Assembly (NCBI RefSeq): GCF_900110105.1
Contig: NZ_FOCL01000001.1
Location: 434,001-498,000, forward strand
DNA length: 64,000 nucleotides
Origin: Mucilaginibacter gossypiicola
GTDB taxonomy: Bacteria > Bacteroidota > Bacteroidia > Sphingobacteriales > Sphingobacteriaceae
Direction of reading: 5' to 3'
Under the pieces are notes generated by a model, which had not been told where the DNA came from, did no database searches, and saw nothing but the letters and a program-made list of their open reading frames with translations. Shown in pieces: positions 9,461 through 18,619 of the stretch. The translations under genes and the position numbers were made by a program. The stretch's first letter is position 1. Each line of letters starts with the position of its first letter.

Positions 9461-10652
9461 AAGATCTTTTGTTGCAAATACCGGACTGATAGCAGGAGGG
9501 GTATTACTTAGTAATATAGGCCTTGCTAAAGTCGACGCTACAGACGTAATAAAAATTGGTGTTATTGGATGCGGAGACAGAGGAAAGGGAGTGATGCAGG
9601 TAATGAACCAATCGCCTGATAAATTTAAGATAGTTGCCATTTGCGATGTTTTGGATTTTCGCTTGTCCGAGGCACAAAAACTAAGTAAAGATAAACCTTA
9701 TAAATCCTATACTGATTACCGTCGTCTGTTAGACGATAGTTCAGTCGACGCAGTACTGGTCGCGGTGCCACTTAATATGCACTATGCAATAGCTGTAGAT
9801 ACGCTCAATGCAGGCAAGCACCTGTATCTCGAAAAAACGATGACCTTTAATATTGAACAGGCGCTGGAACTGGTAAAACTGGCAAAAAGCAAGCCAAAGC
9901 AAACAGTACAAATAGGGCACCAGTATCGTTATTCGCCGCTGTATTACAGGGTGAAAGAGATGATCAATAAGGGCTACCTGGGCAAAATAACCCAGATTGA
10001 TTGCCGTTGGGACCGCAACGGCAATTGGCGCAGGCCGGTGCCTGATCCATCCCTGGAAAGGCAAATTAACTGGCGGATGTACAAGGAATATTCAGGTGGC
10101 CTGATGGCCGAGCTGTTATCGCACCAGATTGATTTTATCAATTGGGCATTTGATACCAATCCGTCAGATTTTCAGGCAACAGGTGGTATTGATGTTTTTA
10201 AGGATGGGCGCGAAACTTACGATAACGTACAGGTTATGCTGCGATATCCTGAGCAGGGCATGATAGGTAATTTTGGTGCAACATGTGGTAATGCGCGGGA
10301 TGGATTTTTGTTTAAGATTAAAGGCACGCAGGGAACTGTATCCCTGCTAACCGATCAGGGTATGTTTTATCCCGAAAAACAATTGTTAAAGGAAAAAGGT
10401 CTGGTTGATGGCGTTACCGGGGCTACCCGGATTACCTGGAATAAAGAAGGCGGCACGCCAATTTTACCTGAGTCCACCAAAGATGGCACCTGGTATGCCC
10501 TGAATGATTTTTATGAAAAAGTACGTTCAGGCAAGTTACCGGATTCCAATATCTATACAGGGGCCCGGACAGCTATATGTGTCCATTTGGCTAATAAGGC
10601 TTTGTACAACAAAGAAATAGTTAGCTGGAAAAGCGAATATTCCAATATATAA
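9453..10652 (+). CDS. Second Tat-exported Gfo/Idh/MocA-family oxidoreductase
   Basis: 399 residues. The N-terminus NRRSFVANTGLIAGGVLLS is a short Tat-type signal, followed by a canonical Rossmann motif VIKIGVIGCGDRGKGV, EKTMTFNIEQAL in place of the usual EKP motif, and QIGHQYRYSPLYY. The EKT variation (Thr for Pro) recurs in many exported members. The start codon lies inside the end of apbE (8-base overlap), so the two are translationally coupled. It closes the locus; a perfect 16-bp-stem terminator follows 7 bases after the stop. Confidence 0.87.
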   Translation: MNRRSFVANTGLIAGGVLLSNIGLAKVDATDVIKIGVIGCGDRGKGVMQVMNQSPDKFKIVAICDVLDFRLSEAQKLSKDKPYKSYTDYRRLLDDSSVDAVLVAVPLNMHYAIAVDTLNAGKHLYLEKTMTFNIEQALELVKLAKSKPKQTVQIGHQYRYSPLYYRVKEMINKGYLGKITQIDCRWDRNGNWRRPVPDPSLERQINWRMYKEYSGGLMAELLSHQIDFINWAFDTNPSDFQATGGIDVFKDGRETYDNVQVMLRYPEQGMIGNFGATCGNARDGFLFKIKGTQGTVSLLTDQGMFYPEKQLLKEKGLVDGVTGATRITWNKEGGTPILPESTKDGTWYALNDFYEKVRSGKLPDSNIYTGARTAICVHLANKALYNKEIVSWKSEYSNI

Positions 10653-10659
10653 CGCAAGA

Positions 10660-10707
10660 AAACCGGAGTAAACACCGGGCGGCATGCCAAAGTGTTTACT
10701 CCGGTTT
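10660..10707. terminator. Strong bidirectional intrinsic terminator
   Basis: Perfect inverted repeat: arms 10660-10675 and 10692-10707 (16 bp each, left arm AAACCGGAGTAAACAC) around a 16-base loop. A-rich and T-rich edges suit both strands. It separates the + strand carbohydrate operon from the convergent - strand gene that ends at 10809. The rest of the gap (10708-10808) shows nothing else. Confidence 0.85.
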
Positions 10708-10808
10708 ATAAAGCTTTCAGGAGCATTTGAGCGAATGGAAGCCTAAATACATGCAGGCAAAAGTCGTAGCTAAAGGCTGATTTTTCAATTCTTTTACTGT
10801 GATAAAAA

Positions 10809-12590
10809 TCAGTACGTCAATAAGTTATTTAATTTATCTTCAAAGTTACTTAGCTCGTTAAGCAAATTCATATTAAAGGTTAACGCAGTTGCTGATAGGT
10901 GGAACAACTGTTTGTAATAACCGATGCCTTCATACAACTGGGCTTTGAACTTATCCAGTTGTTTCTTTTTCTTATCTGTAATATTTATTAGATGTGTTTT
11001 AACGTCGGTTTGCAGGTAATCGATATAGAGTTCAAGCTCCTTGATGAACATGTTCGGGCGTTGTACTTTCTCCAGCAGGTTCAGCTTGCCATAAATATGT
11101 TTTACCATTTCATCCAGTGTATAAAGCCTGTTAAAGTAAGCAAGGTTAGGGCCGGGGCATACAGCAACCGCGGATGCTTCTTTTGATTTCAGGATCTCAT
11201 ATTTAGTATAAGCCGATGTACATAAACCTTCGCAAAGGCAAATCTTTTCGGTAACCGAATCAACCTGCTGCCGCAATTCATCTTCGGGCAGGTTAAGCGA
11301 TTGCAATTGTTTGATCTTTAAGTTTTGATACTCTCTTGAAGCAGTACATATAGGTTGTTCAGTGAATTCGGTGTTGGTAACCAGGTATTTCTTGGTACAA
11401 GGGCTGCCGGGGCGGTTCATTTGAATACGTTTCAATCTTAATTGCTCCATGCTATTGGGCCTGAAATTATTGAACAGAATACCTAACGGCGAGGCATTGC
11501 TAACATAAAAATCGGCTATAGATGAATTAGCAAGCTGCATTAGGGTCTGTTCATCTACATTAGTGGTTTCCGGAACCAGTAAAAACGGGCTTCCCCAGCC
11601 GGTGGCATCCAGCCGGTAATGCTCCATCAAAAAGTTATTTTCTTCAGCTGTGCCTATGCCGCCCTGAACGCTCAGTCGTTGTTGAGGCACAATGGCGTTA
11701 TTAATCCCTTTTTGATTTAATGCGGCATTATATAATTCAAAAAGTTCGGCAGTCATTTCCGCTCGTTTCTGTTTAAACTCTTCCAATATCGGCCCAAGTA
11801 AAAAGCCCTCGGTGGCGAAAGCATGCCCACCACAGTTCAAGCCCGATTCAACTCTGAACTCAGATACCCATAACCCTTTTTTGGCCAAAAATTTAGCCTG
11901 TATAAATGCCGAACGAAAATCGCTTACCTTGAGGATGATCCGCTTGGGGAAATTTCCTTCCTTATCCGGTAAAAACTCATCGAAAGTCTCCAGGTAACTG
12001 TAAAGCCTGGGGTTCATCCCGGCCGATAAGATAATTGAGGAATGGAGTGAACTATTAACAAAGCCACGTAAGGCCGCTAACGCATCAGTATTTTCATCGC
12101 CAAGGTAATTACCATCAGCATCAAAATTCATCTTATCCACTTTCGACATGATATTAACGTCGATAGCGCCAACAGTCATTTTTTTGCGAAGGATATTTTG
12201 AAAAATCTGCTTCCGTTCCCCATCCGGATATTCCAGCATCAATTCATAGCCTTGTTTAAGCTGCGATGAATCAGGCAAAAGCTCAAAGTAACGCGTAATG
12301 TCAGTACCGGGCTCAAACAGCTGATTGCTCAGTTGCTCAAATTGTTGATTTACTAACTCATGAACAAGGTTAAGGTATGCTTTGATGCGGTTTGCGCGCG
12401 CATCAGGAGCCGATTTAGATATCGGAATAAATGTTTTATCACTATTTAATGTGTGATACTCCCGCATCCTTTCAATTAATTCGTCATCTACTATCGAGAT
12501 AACCGACGAGATACCGTAACGTGCTACTTTTAATGGGGTATCAACAGAATATCCTAATCCTAATACCGGGATATGAAATGTATGGCTCAT
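10809..12590 (-). CDS. Conserved protein of unknown function, TIM-barrel/flavoenzyme-like with a cysteine cluster
   Basis: 593 residues from ATG 12590; an in-frame start 105 bases upstream would add a Cys-containing extension covering the regulatory region, so the shorter form is preferred. No signal peptide or membrane segment. Blocks IPVLGLGYSVDTPLKVARYG, GLNCGGHAFATEG and LSVQGGIGTAEENNFL resemble the TIM-barrel repeats of nitronate monooxygenase/FabK-type flavoproteins, though I cannot assign it to a named family. Six cysteines follow in the C-terminal third (SPC, PIC, KICLC, GLC, AVC), suggesting an iron-sulfur or metal site. The last 100 residues are helical. It is divergent from ccoI, so a role in oxidase maturation or low-oxygen metabolism is plausible but unproven. 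Confidence 0.7.
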   Translation of the reverse strand: MSHTFHIPVLGLGYSVDTPLKVARYGISSVISIVDDELIERMREYHTLNSDKTFIPISKSAPDARANRIKAYLNLVHELVNQQFEQLSNQLFEPGTDITRYFELLPDSSQLKQGYELMLEYPDGERKQIFQNILRKKMTVGAIDVNIMSKVDKMNFDADGNYLGDENTDALAALRGFVNSSLHSSIILSAGMNPRLYSYLETFDEFLPDKEGNFPKRIILKVSDFRSAFIQAKFLAKKGLWVSEFRVESGLNCGGHAFATEGFLLGPILEEFKQKRAEMTAELFELYNAALNQKGINNAIVPQQRLSVQGGIGTAEENNFLMEHYRLDATGWGSPFLLVPETTNVDEQTLMQLANSSIADFYVSNASPLGILFNNFRPNSMEQLRLKRIQMNRPGSPCTKKYLVTNTEFTEQPICTASREYQNLKIKQLQSLNLPEDELRQQVDSVTEKICLCEGLCTSAYTKYEILKSKEASAVAVCPGPNLAYFNRLYTLDEMVKHIYGKLNLLEKVQRPNMFIKELELYIDYLQTDVKTHLINITDKKKKQLDKFKAQLYEGIGYYKQLFHLSATALTFNMNLLNELSNFEDKLNNLLTY

Positions 12591-12602
12591 GCAGATTTTT
12601 TG

Positions 12603-12634
12603 TTTTGACGGAACCTGTGTTCCTGCTGTCAAAA
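12603..12634. promoter_or_regulatory. Nested inverted repeat between the divergent unknown gene and ccoI
   Basis: Outer arms TTTTGAC (12603-12609) and GTCAAAA (12628-12634) enclose inner arms GGAAC (12610-12614) and GTTCC (12619-12623). It lies immediately upstream of the - strand gene start at 12590 and may be an operator for that gene. There is no direct evidence beyond symmetry. Confidence 0.3.
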
Positions 12635-12660
12635 CTATGGAGGGTGTTAGCTTCAAAAAC

Positions 12661-12725
12661 TGACGGATATCACATTTTGGACAATTGCTCGTCATTATTT
12701 ATCCGGCATTTATAGGGCAGTTTTG
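12661..12725 (+). promoter_or_regulatory. Candidate FNR-type promoter of ccoI
   Basis: An FNR-like box TGAC-GGAT-ATCA (12661-12672, one core mismatch to TGAT-N4-ATCA) is followed by CAGTTTTG (12718-12725), one mismatch from the Bacteroidota -7 element TAnnTTTG. Centre-to-centre distance is 55 bp, matching four other promoters in this window. The ATG of ccoI is 20 bases further on. Confidence 0.5.
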
Positions 12726-12745
12726 AAGCTGAAAGCATATACAGC

Positions 12746-15136
12746 ATGACAGGAAGCCCAACCATTGAGAAAATAAGCTGTTACCATTGCGGTGACGACT
12801 GTTTAACCGAAAATTACACACTTGAGGATAAATATTTTTGTTGCCACGGCTGCAAGAGCGTTTACCAGCTGCTGTCAGAAAGCCAGCTTTGCAATTATTA
12901 CACTTATAATGACCACCCCGGCGCTACCCGGGCACGTATAGACAGGCGTTTCGATTACCTGTCCGAACCATCCATAGTAAACCAGCTTATCGATTATACC
13001 GATGAGCATATAACCATGGTTACATTCTATATACCGCATATCCATTGCAGCTCGTGTTTGTGGCTGCTGGAAAAGCTCAATAAAATTAATCCTGCTGTAC
13101 ACTATTGCCGCGTTGATTTTTTGAAGAAACAACTGAATATCCGCTTTGACCATCACCGTTTAAGCCTGCAGCAATTGGTTGAGTTGTTATATGATATCGG
13201 CTACGAACCGCTGATCAGCTTACAGGATGTTATCAAAGAACAAAACGCTGCTACTAAAGATCACCTTGTTCAGAAAATAGCCGTTGCCGGGTTTTGTTTT
13301 GGTAACGTAATGCTGTTAAGCTTCCCCGAATACTTCGGTATATCAACGTACGAGCAATCATTCAGGCAGTTTTTTGGCTGTTTAAATGTGTTGTTCAGTT
13401 TGCCGGTTGTTTTTTACAGCGGCCGGGAATATTTTATTTCAGCATGGCAAAATCTGCGTCGTAAATCGTTAAATATCGATTTTCCGTTGGCCCTGGGCAT
13501 CGCTGTGCTTTTTGTACGTACCGTTTTTGAAGTAGCTACCCATACCGGGGCGGGTTTTGCCGATACACTTTGCGGATTGGTTTTCTTTTTATTGTTAGGC
13601 CAGTTTGTGCAAAAGAAAACCTATCATCATATCTCGTTCGAGCGTGATTACCGTTCATTTTTTCCTGTAGCTGTAAACATTATTGTTGATGAAAATGAAA
13701 AGCCCATTCCGCTTTCGGATCTGCATACCGGGTACCGGATCCTGATCCGCAATAATGAGATCATCCCGGCAGATGCCATATTATTGAAGGGGCATGCATT
13801 GATAGATTTTAGCTTTGTTACCGGCGAAGCAGTACCGGTAAACAAAACCCTGGGCGAGATCATTTATGCAGGCGGCCGCCAAACAGGTGAGGCTATTGAG
13901 CTGGAGGTGGTAAAGCCGGTATCGCAAAGCTACCTTACCCAGCTATGGAATAACGAGGCATTTAACCGTAAGCAGGATAACCGTGTACAAACCTTTAACC
14001 AAAAGGTGAGCAGGTATTTTACTGTGGTTTTATTGATCATAGCCTTTGCTTCTTTGCTGTTTTGGTTGCCAACGGATATCAACCGGGGCATAGCCGCTTT
14101 TACAGCGGTGCTGATAGTGGCTTGTCCATGTGCGCTGGCATTGAGTACGCCGTTCACGATGTCGGCGGCGTTAAGCATTTTTGACCGGAACCTTTTCTAC
14201 CTGAAAAATACCGCCGTTGTTGAACAAATGGCTGCTATTGATACCATTGTGATGGATAAAACGGGTACCATTACTACCAGCGATAATGATCATGTTCAAC
14301 TGAACGCACAATTAAGCGAAATAGACCGGGAACTGGTTTACAATGTTTGTATGCATTCTAATCACCCGCTAAGCAGGATGATCTGCAGGTACCTCGGCAG
14401 CTACAAACGTTTGCCGGTAAAAGAACTCACGGAAGCAGCAGGCCGCGGGATCACGGCTTCGGTGAACGGGTACGAGGTGTGTATCGGGAGCGAACAGCAT
14501 GTTGCAGGGTATAGTAGGGACACTTCGGCGGGTACCAAAGTTCATGTTTCGGTAGATGGTAATTACCGGGGATACTTTGCCTTTGCCCATCAATACCGCG
14601 ACGGACTGAAAAATATAAGCAGTCTGGAGCAGGACTATAAGTTATACCTTTTATCGGGCGACCAGGATCATGAACGCTTTGAGCTGATCCGTTTTTTTAA
14701 AACTCCTGATCATTTGTTTTTTAACCAGTCGCCCCAGGATAAGCTTGATTTTATTAGCAAACTGCAACAACAGGGCGCTAAGGTGATGATGATAGGCGAT
14801 GGATTGAACGATGCGGGTGCGCTTAAACAAAGTGACCTGGGCATAGCTGTTACAGATAACGTAAACAACTTCTCGCCCGGCAGCGATGCCATTATGGATG
14901 GCCGGTCGTTTGGCAGACTACCAGCATTTTTACAGTTTTCGAGAGATACGGTAAGGATCATTCATGCATCTTTTCTGATCTCCCTTACCTATAATTTTAT
15001 TGGTTTAAGTTATGCCGTTACGGGCAAGCTTTCGCCCTTATTTGCGGCTATTCTGATGCCGGTAAGTACGGTAACCATTATTTCGTTCACCAGCCTGGCC
15101 ACACATTTCGCAGCCAAAAAAAGGAAACTATCATGA
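12746..15136 (+). CDS. ccoI: Copper-translocating P1B-type ATPase for cbb3 oxidase assembly
   Basis: 796 residues. The N-terminus is the CcoI/FixI-specific zinc-finger-like region (CYHCGDDC, CCHGC), followed by a degenerate heavy-metal-associated domain with CSSC. The P-type core has TGEAVPV (actuator), the CPC metal motif in CPCALALS, DKTGTIT with the phosphorylated Asp near residue 503, HPLS, and GDGLNDAGAL (hinge). Eight membrane segments are expected. CcoI exports copper to the periplasm for insertion into CcoN. The stop overlaps the ccoS start (ATGA), and the cbb3 structural genes follow, supporting ccoI rather than a general copper-resistance ATPase. Confidence 0.95.
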   Translation: MTGSPTIEKISCYHCGDDCLTENYTLEDKYFCCHGCKSVYQLLSESQLCNYYTYNDHPGATRARIDRRFDYLSEPSIVNQLIDYTDEHITMVTFYIPHIHCSSCLWLLEKLNKINPAVHYCRVDFLKKQLNIRFDHHRLSLQQLVELLYDIGYEPLISLQDVIKEQNAATKDHLVQKIAVAGFCFGNVMLLSFPEYFGISTYEQSFRQFFGCLNVLFSLPVVFYSGREYFISAWQNLRRKSLNIDFPLALGIAVLFVRTVFEVATHTGAGFADTLCGLVFFLLLGQFVQKKTYHHISFERDYRSFFPVAVNIIVDENEKPIPLSDLHTGYRILIRNNEIIPADAILLKGHALIDFSFVTGEAVPVNKTLGEIIYAGGRQTGEAIELEVVKPVSQSYLTQLWNNEAFNRKQDNRVQTFNQKVSRYFTVVLLIIAFASLLFWLPTDINRGIAAFTAVLIVACPCALALSTPFTMSAALSIFDRNLFYLKNTAVVEQMAAIDTIVMDKTGTITTSDNDHVQLNAQLSEIDRELVYNVCMHSNHPLSRMICRYLGSYKRLPVKELTEAAGRGITASVNGYEVCIGSEQHVAGYSRDTSAGTKVHVSVDGNYRGYFAFAHQYRDGLKNISSLEQDYKLYLLSGDQDHERFELIRFFKTPDHLFFNQSPQDKLDFISKLQQQGAKVMMIGDGLNDAGALKQSDLGIAVTDNVNNFSPGSDAIMDGRSFGRLPAFLQFSRDTVRIIHASFLISLTYNFIGLSYAVTGKLSPLFAAILMPVSTVTIISFTSLATHFAAKKRKLS

Positions 15137-15294
15137 GTGTCATTTATTTTCTGATTGGGTGCAGTGTAGTACTTGCACTTATTTTCCTTATTGCTTTTTT
15201 CTGGGCACAAAGATCAGGTCAAAACGAAGATCTGTATACACCGTCTGTCCGCATCCTGTTGGATGATTCGGAGGATGCCGACCCCGAAAAGTGA
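15133..15294 (+). CDS. ccoS: cbb3 oxidase maturation protein CcoS
   Basis: This 53-residue protein starts at the ATGA overlap with the ccoI stop. It has one N-terminal transmembrane helix (MSVIYFLIGCSVVLALIFLI) followed by AFFWAQRSGQNEDLYTPS, the usual CcoS pattern (a helix, then W-x-x-x-x-GQ-x-DD/ED). CcoS is needed for cofactor insertion into cbb3 oxidase. Its coding sequence ends inside the candidate FNR box for ccoN. Confidence 0.88.
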   Translation: MSVIYFLIGCSVVLALIFLIAFFWAQRSGQNEDLYTPSVRILLDDSEDADPEK

Positions 15295-15356
15295 TATCTG
15301 TCATCTTTTACGCCAATCTCCATCATTCTGCCGCTTAAGCCAAGGCAATAGTTTTA
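15292..15356 (+). promoter_or_regulatory. Candidate FNR-type promoter of the ccoN-O operon
   Basis: The box TGAT-ATCT-GTCA (15292-15303, one core mismatch) overlaps the ccoS stop codon. A -7-like TAGTTTTA lies at 15349-15356, 55 bp away centre to centre and 20 bases before the ccoN ATG. The geometry equals that upstream of ccoI. Confidence 0.5.
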
Positions 15357-15376
15357 CACCATAATAAAAACACTTT

Positions 15377-17503
15377 ATGCAGCCCGAAAAATTTTACTAT
15401 GACAACAAGATCGTGCGGAATTTTGGCATAGCCACCGTGATCTGGGGGATAATTGGGATGACCGTGGGCCTCATCGCAGCTATACAATTGTATAGCCCGG
15501 GGATGAACATGGGCAACCAGTATACCACCTTTGGCCGCATCCGGCCGCTCCACACCAACGCCGTGATATTTGCCTTTGTGGGTAACGCCATTTTTATGGG
15601 TGTGTATTATTCATTGCAGCGCCTGCTTAAGGCCAGGATGTTCAGCGATTTGCTGAGCAGCATTCATTTTTGGGGCTGGCAGTTGATCATTGTTTCGGCG
15701 GTGATCACTTTACCGCTTGGCTTAACCACATCCCATGAATATGCAGAGCTGGAATGGCCTATCGATATTGCCATTACGATAATATGGGTGGTGTTCGGTA
15801 TCAATATGTTTGGTACCATATTTAAACGTCGGGAAAGACATTTGTATGTAGCCATCTGGTTTTACATAGCCACCTTCGTTACCATTGCGGTATTACACAT
15901 TGTAAACTCATTTGAGTTGCCGGTGTCTGCTTTTAAAAGTTATATGGTTTATGCCGGTGTACAGGATGCCCTTGTGCAATGGTGGTACGGCCATAATGCG
16001 GTTGCGTTTTTCCTTACCACGCCTTATTTGGGTATGATGTATTACTTTTTGCCCAAAATGGCTAACAGGCCAATCTATTCATACAAACTGAGTATTCTAC
16101 ACTTTTGGGCGCTGATATTCATTTATATCTGGGCTGGCCCGCACCACCTGTTATATACAACATTGCCAGGCTGGGCGCAGTCTTTAGGTATAGCATTTTC
16201 TATTATGCTGATAGCACCAAGCTGGGGAGGTATGATTAATGGTTTGCTAACACTGCGTGGCGCCTGGGACAAGGTTCGTGATGATGTTATCCTGAAGTTT
16301 ATGGTGGTTGGGCTTACCGCTTATGGTATGGCAACTTTTGAAGGACCGATGCTTTCTCTAAAACAAGTTAACGCCATTGGGCACTTTACCGACTGGATTA
16401 TTGCTCACGTACACGTTGGCGCTTTAGGTTGGAATGGTTTCTTAACCTTCGCTATACTGTACTGGCTGATACCCCGCATTTACAAAACTGAGCTTTACTC
16501 CAAAAAAATGGCTTCGTTTCACTTTTGGATAGGCACTTTGGGTATCTTGTTTTATGCGGTACCAATGTATTGGGCAGGCTTTACACAAGGCTTAATGCTT
16601 AAGGAATTTACACCCGACGGTATCCTGAAATATCCAAACTTCCTTGAAAGTACATTGCGCATTATCCCTATGCACGTAATGCGCTCTGTAGGTGGTACCT
16701 TTTACCTGCTTGGTGTAATTGTAATGGCATATAACCTGGTACGTACTGCAATGCAGGGCAAACTGGTAGCCAACGAAGCTGCACAGGCCCTGCCACTGGC
16801 TCCGCTGCCAAAAGCTGCCAAAGATGGCACCTGGCACCGTACGCTCGAGCGCAAACCTATACAGCTGATGATAGCCGCTTTGATAGTGATATTGATAGGC
16901 ACATTTGTTGAGCTGATGCCAACGCTTACCATTTCATCAAATATCCCAACTATTGCTGCTGTTAAACCTTACACACCGCTTGAGCTACAGGGGAGGGACA
17001 TTTATATAAGGGAAGGTTGCTCAAACTGCCACTCTCAAACGGTGAGGCCTTTCCGGTCTGAAACGGAGCGTTATGGTGAATATAGCAAAGCCGGCGAGTT
17101 TGTATATGACCATCCATTTTTATGGGGTTCAAAACGTACAGGCCCAGATTTGGCGCGCGAAGGAGGGAAGTATGGCAACGCCTGGCACTATAACCACCTG
17201 ATGGACCCTCGATTAATGTCGCCAGGAAGTATCATGCCAAATTACGACTGGCTTTTAACCCAAACGCTTGATACCACCACAACCATAGCTAAAATAAATG
17301 CCATGCGTAAACTTGGCGTTCCATATGCACCGGGTTATGAAAGGATAGCCAACAGCGATCTGGATAAACAGGCCAAAGAAATTGCGGCCAACCTTTATAC
17401 CGATCATATCAAAATCAAGAATGATAAAGAGGTGATAGCCATCATTGCCTATCTGCAACGCCTCGGTACCGATATTAAAGCCAACAAAACAGCCAATAAA
17501 TAA
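15377..17503 (+). CDS. ccoNO: cbb3-type cytochrome c oxidase, fused subunits I and II (CcoN-CcoO)
   Basis: 708 residues. Residues 1 to about 480 are the haem-copper catalytic subunit with about 12 membrane helices; His-rich blocks (LHTNAVIF, WWYGHNAVAFFL, GPHHLLYT, HVHVGALGWNGF) provide haem b, haem b3 and CuB ligands. After a linker and one more membrane helix comes the CcoO cytochrome c domain, with CSNCHSQTVRPF starting near residue 548 and a GSIMPNYDWL block carrying the Met ligand. The N-O fusion is usual in Bacteroidota. The enzyme reduces O2 with high affinity and pumps protons. ccoQ follows after 7 bases. Confidence 0.95.
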   Translation: MQPEKFYYDNKIVRNFGIATVIWGIIGMTVGLIAAIQLYSPGMNMGNQYTTFGRIRPLHTNAVIFAFVGNAIFMGVYYSLQRLLKARMFSDLLSSIHFWGWQLIIVSAVITLPLGLTTSHEYAELEWPIDIAITIIWVVFGINMFGTIFKRRERHLYVAIWFYIATFVTIAVLHIVNSFELPVSAFKSYMVYAGVQDALVQWWYGHNAVAFFLTTPYLGMMYYFLPKMANRPIYSYKLSILHFWALIFIYIWAGPHHLLYTTLPGWAQSLGIAFSIMLIAPSWGGMINGLLTLRGAWDKVRDDVILKFMVVGLTAYGMATFEGPMLSLKQVNAIGHFTDWIIAHVHVGALGWNGFLTFAILYWLIPRIYKTELYSKKMASFHFWIGTLGILFYAVPMYWAGFTQGLMLKEFTPDGILKYPNFLESTLRIIPMHVMRSVGGTFYLLGVIVMAYNLVRTAMQGKLVANEAAQALPLAPLPKAAKDGTWHRTLERKPIQLMIAALIVILIGTFVELMPTLTISSNIPTIAAVKPYTPLELQGRDIYIREGCSNCHSQTVRPFRSETERYGEYSKAGEFVYDHPFLWGSKRTGPDLAREGGKYGNAWHYNHLMDPRLMSPGSIMPNYDWLLTQTLDTTTTIAKINAMRKLGVPYAPGYERIANSDLDKQAKEIAANLYTDHIKIKNDKEVIAIIAYLQRLGTDIKANKTANK

Positions 17504-17510
17504 AATAGCC

Positions 17511-17702
17511 ATGTTTAAACAATTTACAGAAAGCGTTAACGGTACCCAGGTGTACCTGCTGTTTTCATTAGCCATATTCCTGGTATTTTTTATTGTAGTA
17601 TCTGTGTTGCTTATCCGCCTCAGGAAACAACATATCGACCATATGAGCGACCTGCCATTGGAAGATGGTATTGGTGAATCATTTAATCCTTATCAGCTAT
17701 GA
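17511..17702 (+). CDS. ccoQ: cbb3 oxidase small subunit CcoQ
   Basis: 63 residues from ATG 17511; an in-frame start upstream would overlap ccoN-O and is not needed. One membrane helix (VYLLFSLAIFLVFFIVVSVLLI) is followed by a short charged tail ending in LPLEDG, the pattern of CcoQ/FixQ. The stop overlaps the ccoP start (ATGA), indicating coupled translation. Confidence 0.85.
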   Translation: MFKQFTESVNGTQVYLLFSLAIFLVFFIVVSVLLIRLRKQHIDHMSDLPLEDGIGESFNPYQL

Positions 17703-18598
17703 AATACCACCGAATATTGTTTTTAATACCGTTTATATTATTGATACAGCCCGGCATGGCGGTTGCCGATAACCTGATCCCGGATGATCTGCAAAATGAG
17801 ATAGCTTACTGGATAATAATAGGTATGCTGTTGTTATTTGTTGTAGCTATGCTGGTGCTGCTCAAAACCTTTAAGGTGCTTGCAAGGGTTGTCCTCAAAT
17901 CTCAGGGTTATACTGAAGAGCAGATAGCTGCTGAAATGGCTCCTGTTAAAAAGGTTAAGAAACCAAAGGCTGAGGTTTGGAACAAGCTGCTTTCATTGAG
18001 GCCGCTTGCCGAGGAAAAAGAACTGCTTATAGCACATGATTACGATGGCATCCAGGAATTGGATAACCCGATACCTGCCTGGTTTTCATACCTATTTTAC
18101 GCCACTATCATTTTCGCCGTTGGGTACATTCTGAACTATCACGTCTTTCATTTCGGGCAATTGCAGTATGAAGAGTATAATACCGAAATGGCGCAGGCTG
18201 ACATTTCTAAGAAGGCTTATTTAAGCAAAGCTGCCAACCGCGTTGACGAGAATACCGTGAAGTTAGACGCCGAACCGGGAGTGGTAGCGGCGGGACAGGT
18301 GATATTTAAGCAAAATTGTGTGCCTTGCCATGGCGATCATGCCCAGGGAGTTGTTGGCCCTAATCTTACTGATGATTACTGGCTGCATGGCGGCAAGATT
18401 AGTGATGTATTTAAGACCATCAAATACGGCGTACAGGCTAAGGGGATGCCAACCTGGGAGAAACAATTATCGCCTAAACAAATCTCCGATGTAGCAAACT
18501 ATATCAAATCATTACACGGTACTAATCCGGCGGGAGCCAAGGAAGCCCAGGGTGAAAAAGAAACCGATGATGCCGCTAAAGCAACAAAAAAAGCGTAG
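17699..18598 (+). CDS. ccoP: cbb3 oxidase cytochrome c subunit CcoP (mono-haem form)
   Basis: 299 residues. There is an N-terminal signal-like helix, a second membrane helix (about residues 36-56), a third helix WFSYLFYATIIFAVGYIL, and then a single class I cytochrome c domain. The haem motif CVPCH is at Cys207-Cys210-His211 and KGMPTWEKQL provides the axial Met. Only one CxxCH is present, whereas the proteobacterial subunit has two. A Lys/Ala/Glu-rich tail closes the protein. It feeds electrons to CcoN-O. Confidence 0.93.
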   Translation: MKYHRILFLIPFILLIQPGMAVADNLIPDDLQNEIAYWIIIGMLLLFVVAMLVLLKTFKVLARVVLKSQGYTEEQIAAEMAPVKKVKKPKAEVWNKLLSLRPLAEEKELLIAHDYDGIQELDNPIPAWFSYLFYATIIFAVGYILNYHVFHFGQLQYEEYNTEMAQADISKKAYLSKAANRVDENTVKLDAEPGVVAAGQVIFKQNCVPCHGDHAQGVVGPNLTDDYWLHGGKISDVFKTIKYGVQAKGMPTWEKQLSPKQISDVANYIKSLHGTNPAGAKEAQGEKETDDAAKATKKA

Positions 18599-18619
18599 CA
18601 TAATATTATCATTAAAATA

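Noticed and set aside
12591-12695. N-terminal extension of the unknown 593-residue protein
   Set aside because: It would cover the nested inverted repeat and the FNR-type box used by ccoI; the shorter start has the natural first strand.
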